Assembly (NCBI GenBank): GCA_007118195.1
Contig: SKSA01000342.1
Span: 1-12,244, forward strand
Length of the DNA stretch: 12,244 nucleotides
DNA from: Anaerobacillus sp.
GTDB lineage: Bacteria > Bacillota > Bacilli > Bacillales > Anaerobacillaceae
Reading direction: 5' to 3'
The notes under the pieces were generated by a model, which was given only the letters and a program-made list of their open reading frames with translations, ran no database searches and was not told the DNA's origin. A program made the translations under genes and the position numbers. Below are positions 8,426-12,244 of the stretch, in pieces. Position 1 is the first letter of the stretch, and each line of letters opens with the position of its first letter.

Positions 8426-9166
8426 ATGAGATTAAGAGATAAGGTAGCAATTATTACAGGTGGCGGAAGAGGAATTGGTGAAGTAACAGCAAAAACATTT
8501 TCAAAAGAAGGGGCAAAAGTCGTTGTTGCAGATTTAAATGAAGCAGATATTGAAAAAACAGTGAGCGAAATTAAAGAAACAGGTGCAGAAGCGATCGGTA
8601 TGGTCGTAAATGTAACGGATCGCAAGCAAGTTAATGATTTAATCGAACAAACTGTTGATGCTTTTGGGCGTGTTGATATCGTGGTTAATAATGCTGGTAT
8701 TACGATGGATTCGCAATTATTAAAAATGAGTGAAGATCAATGGGATAAAGTAATCGATGTTAATTTGAAGGGCGTTTTCAATGTCGGACAGGCGGCAGCT
8801 CAAGTCATGAAAGAACAAAATAGTGGTGTTATTCTTAACGCATCATCAGTGGTCGGTGTTTACGGTAATTTCGGCCAAACGAATTATGCAGCGACAAAAT
8901 GGGGCGTTAATGGAATGACAAAAACATGGTCAAAAGAGCTTGGAAGATTTGGAATTCGTGTGAACTCAGTGGCACCAGGATTTATTTTGACACCTATGAC
9001 CGAAAAAATGCCAGAAAAAGTGTTAGATTTTATGAAAGATAAGTCTTCATTAAAATCACTTGGTACCCCAGAAGATATTGCAAATGGTTATTTATTTTTA
9101 GCATCAGATGAGGCACGCTTTATTACAGGTGAGATTTTAAGCATCGACGGTGGCGTAGTTTTATAA
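8426..9166 (+). CDS. Short-chain dehydrogenase, FabG/PhaB-like (acetoacetyl-CoA reductase or 3-hydroxyacyl-CoA dehydrogenase)
   Basis: This is a classical short-chain dehydrogenase/reductase of 246 residues. It has the nucleotide-binding TGGGRGIG (11-18), NNAG (88-91) and the catalytic S141, Y154, K158 set in SSVVGVYGNFGQTNYAATK. The C-terminus ends with the FabG-like ITGEILSIDGG. It resembles FabG (3-oxoacyl-ACP reductase) most, but the lack of fatty-acid synthesis neighbours and its place as third gene of the CoA-transferase/permease operon make interconversion of (R)-3-hydroxybutyryl-CoA and acetoacetyl-CoA more likely. The residue after the second beta strand is Asp (VVVADLNEAD, D36). An acid there usually favours NAD(H) over NADP(H), which would suit oxidation. 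The ribosome binding site GAGGAGG lies eight bases before the ATG. Family certain; exact substrate not. Confidence 0.9.
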   Translation: MRLRDKVAIITGGGRGIGEVTAKTFSKEGAKVVVADLNEADIEKTVSEIKETGAEAIGMVVNVTDRKQVNDLIEQTVDAFGRVDIVVNNAGITMDSQLLKMSEDQWDKVIDVNLKGVFNVGQAAAQVMKEQNSGVILNASSVVGVYGNFGQTNYAATKWGVNGMTKTWSKELGRFGIRVNSVAPGFILTPMTEKMPEKVLDFMKDKSSLKSLGTPEDIANGYLFLASDEARFITGEILSIDGGVVL

Positions 9167-9216
9167 AAAACCACTAAACTCTTAAAAGTTAATGATAGAC
9201 ATATATAATAACTTAA

Positions 9217-9328
9217 TGAATTTCATAATTCATTATTTTCGTCACTAAGATCAATATATAGTTGCACCAAAATATTTTGCAACTATATATTGTTTAATGT
9301 GTCTCTTTTTTGGTAATTATGAAATTCA
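9217..9328. repeat. Nested inverted-repeat element (112 bp)
   Basis: The ends are perfect 14-bp inverted repeats, TGAATTTCATAATT (9217-9230) and AATTATGAAATTCA (9315-9328). Nested inside is a perfect 15-bp inverted repeat, CAATATATAGTTGCA (9252-9266) with TGCAACTATATATTG (9278-9292), around an 11-base loop. The sequence between the arms is partly complementary as well (GTCAC near 9241 with GTGTC near 9298), so the whole unit can fold into one long imperfect hairpin. TAATGAATT/AATTCATTA (9214-9235) with following Ts could also act as a small terminator for the operon upstream. There is no open frame and no clear target-site duplication. Confidence 0.65.
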
Positions 9329-9362
9329 CTCAACTAAGAAAAAATCATTTTTTATCAACAAA

Positions 9363-9420
9363 AAAGGGTCTTTTATTTTACAAAGTTAAAATGAAGAAGG
9401 CCCTTTATTCTATTTTTTTT
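9363..9420 (+). terminator. Rho-independent terminator
   Basis: AAAGGG (9363-9368) pairs with CCCTTT (9401-9406). The stem continues through TCTTTT with GAAGAAGG and ATTTTA with TAAAAT, and the tail is a T-rich run ending in eight Ts. It probably ends the CoA-transferase operon, about 200 bases beyond the last gene. The A-run on its upstream side would allow some function on the other strand. Confidence 0.85.
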
Positions 9421-9450
9421 AAAGGAAAAATGATGTTTTAACAGAACTTA

Positions 9451-9456
9451 TATAAT
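9451..9456 (+). promoter_or_regulatory. Candidate sigma-A -10 box for the oxidoreductase gene
   Basis: A perfect TATAAT lies 32 bases before the TTG start, directly after a strong terminator, so a promoter is needed here. No convincing -35 hexamer was found at 16-18 bases upstream, which keeps the call tentative. Confidence 0.4.
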
Positions 9457-9488
9457 GAAGAAAAAGAACTTGAAAGGGGCGTTTAAAG

Positions 9489-10478
9489 TTGGATAATTTT
9501 TCTGCATTAGTCGTAAATAAAACAGACGATCGCTTTACTATGGATGTACAACAATTAACTGAAAAAGATCTCCCTAATGGTGATGTTTTGATACGTGTTT
9601 CGTATTCTAGTATCAATTACAAAGACGGTTTAGCAGCAAATGAGAATGGAAATATTGTGCGTTCATACCCGTTCGTTCCTGGAATTGATTTAGCGGGTAC
9701 AGTTGTCACTTCGAGCGATACACGTTTCGCTGAAGGGGATGAAGTATTAGTAACGGGCTACGATTTAGGAGTTGCCCATTATGGTGGTTATAGTGAATAT
9801 GCAAAAGTACCCGTAGATTGGGTGGTACCTTTGCCTAAAGGTTTAACGATGAAAGAAGCAATGGCGTTTGGTACAGCTGGGTTTACTGCCGCATTATCTA
9901 TTCTTCGCCTTGAAGAAAATGGTGTAACCCCAGAAAAAGGACCTGTTTTAGTAACTGGTGCTACAGGTGGCGTTGGTAGCTTAGCGGTTTCTATGCTCGC
10001 TAAAAAAGGATATCATGTCGTAGCAAGTACGGGAAAAGAGTCAGAGTATGAATACTTACAAACAATAGGAGCAAAAGAGATCATTGCTAGAGAAGAACTG
10101 ACCCCTGAAAAGATCCCAGTGCTAAATAAACAAAGATGGGCTGGAGCTGTTGATCCGGTCGGCGGAAAAACACTCGCTTATGTGTTAAGTTCTATGAAAT
10201 ACGGTGGTTCTGTTGCTGTAAGCGGGCTTACAGGAGGGACCAATGTTCCAACAAAAGTATTTCCTTTTATTTTGAGAGGCGTTAACTTATTAGGAATTGA
10301 TTCTGTTTATTGTCCAATGGAATTAAGAGTTCAATTGTGGGACAAAATGGCTAGTGAACTAAAACCAGATACTTTATTGGCTGATATAGGACAAGAAATT
10401 TCACTTGAAGAGTTACCAGAAGTGTTACCGGAGATATTAAAAGGAACAGTAAAAGGGCGTACAATTGTGAAGATATAA
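9489..10478 (+). CDS. YhdH/YhfP/AcuI-family NADPH oxidoreductase (putative acrylyl-CoA reductase)
   Basis: This 329-residue protein belongs to the zinc-free branch of the medium-chain dehydrogenase superfamily. The N-terminal GroES-like domain contains SSINYKDGLA (40-49) and PFVPGIDLAGTV (61-72). The Rossmann domain has the dinucleotide-binding VTGATGGVGSLA (155-166), followed by HVVASTGK, typical of NADPH users. There are no zinc-ligand cysteines. The family includes AcuI, which reduces acrylyl-CoA to propionyl-CoA, and B. subtilis YhfP, annotated as a quinone oxidoreductase. With an acyl-CoA gene block just upstream, an enoyl-CoA type substrate is plausible but unproven. The start is TTG, with AAAGGGG nine bases upstream; no ATG near the N-terminus fits better. 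It has its own promoter region and terminator, so it is not cotranscribed with the sigma-54 operon. Confidence 0.88.
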   Translation: MDNFSALVVNKTDDRFTMDVQQLTEKDLPNGDVLIRVSYSSINYKDGLAANENGNIVRSYPFVPGIDLAGTVVTSSDTRFAEGDEVLVTGYDLGVAHYGGYSEYAKVPVDWVVPLPKGLTMKEAMAFGTAGFTAALSILRLEENGVTPEKGPVLVTGATGGVGSLAVSMLAKKGYHVVASTGKESEYEYLQTIGAKEIIAREELTPEKIPVLNKQRWAGAVDPVGGKTLAYVLSSMKYGGSVAVSGLTGGTNVPTKVFPFILRGVNLLGIDSVYCPMELRVQLWDKMASELKPDTLLADIGQEISLEELPEVLPEILKGTVKGRTIVKI

Positions 10479-10530
10479 AAATAAATATTAAATTTAAAAG
10501 GGGAGCGTCCCATAACGAAGCGTCATTTAT

Positions 10531-10578
10531 TTTATTACGGGAGAAATTTTAAGCATTGATGGTGGAGTTACTTTGTAG
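10531..10578 (+). pseudogene. 3'-end remnant of a second FabG-like dehydrogenase gene
   Basis: The reading frame FITGEILSIDGGVTL followed by TAG is nearly identical to the last 15 residues of the intact dehydrogenase at 8426-9166 (FITGEILSIDGGVVL). By my count 37 of 48 bases match, and all differences but one codon (Val to Thr) are synonymous. It therefore derives from a paralogue that diverged under selection, not from a fresh duplication. Upstream (10479-10530) the dehydrogenase reading is lost and no start or catalytic motifs exist. This is a deletion scar: the rest of that gene was removed, leaving only its tail between the oxidoreductase gene and a terminator. Confidence 0.8.
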
Positions 10579-10626
10579 TAAATCATTTTTAAATATCATA
10601 TTGTTACAGAAATTAAAATGATCAAA

Positions 10627-10675
10627 AGGGTCTGTTTAATAAGGTTTGTATACTTTATTGGACAGACTTTATTTT
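10627..10675 (+). terminator. Rho-independent terminator
   Basis: A stem of about 15 bp pairs GTCTGTTTAATAAGG (10630-10644) with the segment ending at 10667, including several G-T pairs. The loop has eight bases and the tail is T-rich (TTTATTTTAT). It may have belonged originally to the deleted dehydrogenase gene, and now also serves the oxidoreductase gene. It insulates the hydrogenase operon from upstream transcription. Confidence 0.8.
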
Positions 10676-10715
10676 ATAAAAATAATTAACTCCTGCTTAG
10701 AAAAATGCTAATTTC

Positions 10716-10730
10716 GCTTAAACTTTAAGC
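10716..10730. promoter_or_regulatory. Palindrome in the hydrogenase promoter region
   Basis: GCTTAAACTTTAAGC is a perfect 7-bp inverted repeat with a one-base centre, about 39 bases before the first hydrogenase-operon start codon. Its place between a terminator and the first gene of the operon suggests an operator or promoter overlap, but it matches no regulator consensus I recognise. No clear -10/-35 pair was found nearby. Confidence 0.4.
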
Positions 10731-10768
10731 ATAGGATATGGAGAAAACCTTCTAAAGGAGCGTAAATC

Positions 10769-11281
10769 ATGCGAAATATTGAGTTACTTCGACTGCAATT
10801 GAACCACCTTGTTACTCAAGCACGCAATGATCTCTATATTCTAGCTACAATGAATGATTCTCCTTATAAAAATCAAATACTTCAACGTTTGTGGGAGACA
10901 ATTTCGAGCATTGAATTTTTAATTGAGTATTTAGCAAGCCTTGCTTCTCTTTCTTCAACACAACCTACAATGCCAATTCCAACGGACTTAGTAAATGAAC
11001 AAATCCAACCAGTCACACCATCACCTGATCAACCATTACCAGACTACGAGTACCGTATCTTTACTACCCAGGAATTAGCGACTTATGACGGTAAAAACGG
11101 AAGACCAGCCTTCGTTGCTGTAAATAACCTTGTTTATGATGTGACGAACGACAGCGCATGGGCAGCTGCTACTCACTTCGGGTTAGAAGCAGGCAAAGAT
11201 TATACGAATGAGTTTGCCTCTTGCCACCAGGGTCAACTAGCCATTTTAGCTGCACTCCCAGTTGTAGGGAGGTTGGCATAA
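10769..11281 (+). CDS. Cytochrome b5-like heme-binding domain protein, first gene of a [NiFe] hydrogenase operon
   Basis: This 170-residue protein has a helical N-terminal region (about 1-60), a Pro/Thr-rich linker (about 62-92) and a C-terminal cytochrome b5-like domain (about 95-170). The latter shows YRIFTTQELATYDGKNG, then VAVNNLVYDVTN, then HFGLEAGKDYTNEF. H136 and H153 are the likely axial heme ligands, matching the short bacterial form of the fold. There is no signal peptide or membrane segment, so it should be cytoplasmic. AAAGGAG lies eight bases before the ATG. The stop codon TAA shares its last A with the ATG of the hydrogenase small subunit, indicating translational coupling. It is therefore a good candidate for the electron acceptor, or a link between the hydrogenase and a membrane quinone or cytochrome. 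The domain call is firm; the electron-transfer role is inferred. Confidence 0.82.
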   Translation: MRNIELLRLQLNHLVTQARNDLYILATMNDSPYKNQILQRLWETISSIEFLIEYLASLASLSSTQPTMPIPTDLVNEQIQPVTPSPDQPLPDYEYRIFTTQELATYDGKNGRPAFVAVNNLVYDVTNDSAWAAATHFGLEAGKDYTNEFASCHQGQLAILAALPVVGRLA

Positions 11282-12177
11282 TGGTTTTACCTCCAGACTC
11301 ATTAACAAATGCATCAGTTGCAGCAAGACTAACGAATGCTGTAAATGAAAAGCTTACAAATAACCTTATCCAAAAACAAAACCTTGTTTATTTAGAGTTA
11401 AACGGGTGTTCCGGTAATATTATTTCGTTATTAAATGGGGAAAATCCAGATTTTGCATATGCGTTAAATTCGATGGTCAATTTTCGTTATAGTAATAGTT
11501 TAATGGTGGCCGAGGGGACTGAAGCAATAGAGCAGATGATGAATGTTTTAGATGAAGATTTTATTTTAGCGGTTGAAGGGGCTGTCGCTTTAAAAAACAA
11601 CGGTTTATACAATGTGATTGGGAGTTATCAAGGCAAGCCTCTTACAGGTCTTCAAGCTGTATCCATGCTCGGAGAAAAAGCAACTCACATTTTAGCTGTC
11701 GGTGCGTGTGCGACACATGGAGGAGTATCTGCAGCGAAGCCAAACCCTTCGGAATCTGTAGGTATACAACAAGTTCACCCACAACGAAAAGTGATTAAAC
11801 TGCCTGGTTGTCCCGTAAATCCACGTTGGTTTCTAGGAACATTAGCCCATCTGTTACTTTATGGTGAGCCGCAAACAGACCATCTCGATCGACCGTTAAT
11901 GTTTTATAGCACACTCATTCATGACCGATGTCCACGAAGACCGTTTTTTGATCAAGGCATTTTTGCCGAAAAATTAGGGGATCCTACGTGCTTATTTAAG
12001 CTAGGATGTCGTGGACCTGTCACGAGGACTGATTGTCCAACGAAACAATGGAATGGTCATGTCAATTGGCCGATCGGCAACGATACACCTTGTATAGGTT
12101 GTTCGCAATTCGGCTTTCCAGATGCGATGGCGCCATTTATTAGTTACGATACGACAAGGGTGGTAAAAGATGAGTAG
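11281..12177 (+). CDS. [NiFe] hydrogenase small subunit, atypical proximal cluster
   Basis: This electron-transfer subunit carries three Fe-S clusters. Distal ligands are H204, C207 (HDRCPRR), C227 and C233. Medial ligands are C242, C261 and C264, with P254 in VNWP where a fourth cysteine would be, predicting [3Fe-4S]. Proximal ligands are C43, C143 (GACATHGG) and C177 (LPGCPVN). The usual CxxC of the proximal site reads C43-S-G-N46, so the fourth ligand position is Asn. From memory, actinobacterial-type group 1h enzymes have Asp there. The 298-residue product lacks a twin-arginine signal peptide, so the enzyme should face the cytoplasm. ATG 11281 is chosen over a longer in-frame ATG at 11221 because GGGAGG lies eight bases upstream and the start overlaps the previous stop. 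The last eight bases overlap the large-subunit start. Family certain; subgroup unresolved. Confidence 0.93.
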   Translation: MVLPPDSLTNASVAARLTNAVNEKLTNNLIQKQNLVYLELNGCSGNIISLLNGENPDFAYALNSMVNFRYSNSLMVAEGTEAIEQMMNVLDEDFILAVEGAVALKNNGLYNVIGSYQGKPLTGLQAVSMLGEKATHILAVGACATHGGVSAAKPNPSESVGIQQVHPQRKVIKLPGCPVNPRWFLGTLAHLLLYGEPQTDHLDRPLMFYSTLIHDRCPRRPFFDQGIFAEKLGDPTCLFKLGCRGPVTRTDCPTKQWNGHVNWPIGNDTPCIGCSQFGFPDAMAPFISYDTTRVVKDE

Positions 12178-12244
12178 AAAAATAGTGATTAATCCTTTGA
12201 CGAGAATTAGTGGTTTTATGGAAATCGATGTTTTCATCGAACAA
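12170..12244 (+). CDS. [NiFe] hydrogenase large subunit, N-terminal 25 codons (runs off the window)
   Basis: The ATG at 12170 overlaps the small-subunit stop by eight bases (ATGAGTAG), a typical coupled arrangement. The visible product starts MSRKIVINPLTRISGFMEID. The motif PLTRISGF aligns with the near-universal P-[VL]-TRIEGH at the N-terminus of [NiFe] hydrogenase large subunits. The Glu of that motif, which serves as the proton-transfer residue next to the active site (E25 in Desulfovibrio fructosovorans), is Ser here, and the His is Phe. The nickel-binding cysteines lie beyond the window, so catalytic competence cannot be judged. Confidence 0.85.
   Translation, partial: MSRKIVINPLTRISGFMEIDVFIEQ

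Noticed and set aside
9363..10675. Similar starts of two terminators (AAAGGGTCT at 9363 and 10627), considered as ends of a duplicated or inserted segment.
   Set aside because: Similarity stops after about nine bases, and both stems are explained by their own pairing; it is too short to argue for a shared origin.
11221..11280. A 20-codon N-terminal extension of the hydrogenase small subunit, which could be mistaken for a signal region.
   Set aside because: It overlaps the end of the b5-domain gene, lacks a twin-arginine motif and a hydrophobic stretch, and the ATG at 11281 has a proper ribosome binding site with a 1-base stop/start overlap.
12001..12237. Minus-strand frame opposite the hydrogenase genes.
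   Set aside because: It is fully covered by the small and large subunit reading frames with clear family motifs, and has no support of its own.

Overview
The window reads as chromosomal DNA of a low-GC, spore-forming-type Firmicute, most likely a member of the Bacillaceae. The evidence is AT-rich codon use, strong AGGAGG-type ribosome binding sites, the C-terminal part of a DynA/YpbR-like bacterial dynamin, and intrinsic terminators with long T runs. No RNA gene, CRISPR array or transposase was seen. A genus cannot be fixed from the sequence; possession of a [NiFe] hydrogenase narrows it to a minority of Bacillaceae.

Layout. (1) 1-1814: the 3' part of a large dynamin-like GTPase gene entering from the left, broken by an apparent one-base frameshift near 1464. 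(2) 1873-2100, minus strand: a small hydrophilic protein of unknown function with an excellent ribosome binding site. (3) 2179-9166: a sigma-54-controlled block for short-chain acyl-CoA metabolism. It contains a -24/-12 promoter, a thiolase, a terminator, a PAS-AAA+-Fis sigma-54 activator with its own sigma-A-type promoter and terminator, a second -24/-12 promoter, then an operon of a family I CoA-transferase, a GntP-type carboxylate permease and a FabG/PhaB-like short-chain dehydrogenase. (4) 9167-9488: a gene-free stretch with nested inverted repeats and a strong terminator. (5) 9489-10478: a YhdH/YhfP/AcuI-type NADPH oxidoreductase. (6) 10531-10578: the last 15 codons of a vanished second short-chain dehydrogenase gene. 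(7) 10769 to the end: the start of a [NiFe] hydrogenase operon, with a cytochrome b5-domain protein, the small subunit and the first 25 codons of the large subunit, joined by 1- and 8-base overlaps.

How the genes fit together. The sigma-54 block forms a complete route on paper: the permease imports a small carboxylate such as 3-hydroxybutyrate or acetoacetate, the CoA-transferase activates it, the dehydrogenase interconverts 3-hydroxybutyryl-CoA and acetoacetyl-CoA, and the thiolase cleaves acetoacetyl-CoA to acetyl-CoA. Two nearly identical sigma-54 promoters flank the activator gene, so it probably controls both transcripts. The substrate is inferred.

The most unusual content is the hydrogenase. 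The small subunit has no Tat signal and has Asn where the second proximal-cluster cysteine normally sits. The large subunit has Ser in place of the conserved Glu of the N-terminal RIEGH motif. The operon also begins with a cytochrome b5-like protein. Together these point to a divergent, probably cytoplasm-facing hydrogenase clade.
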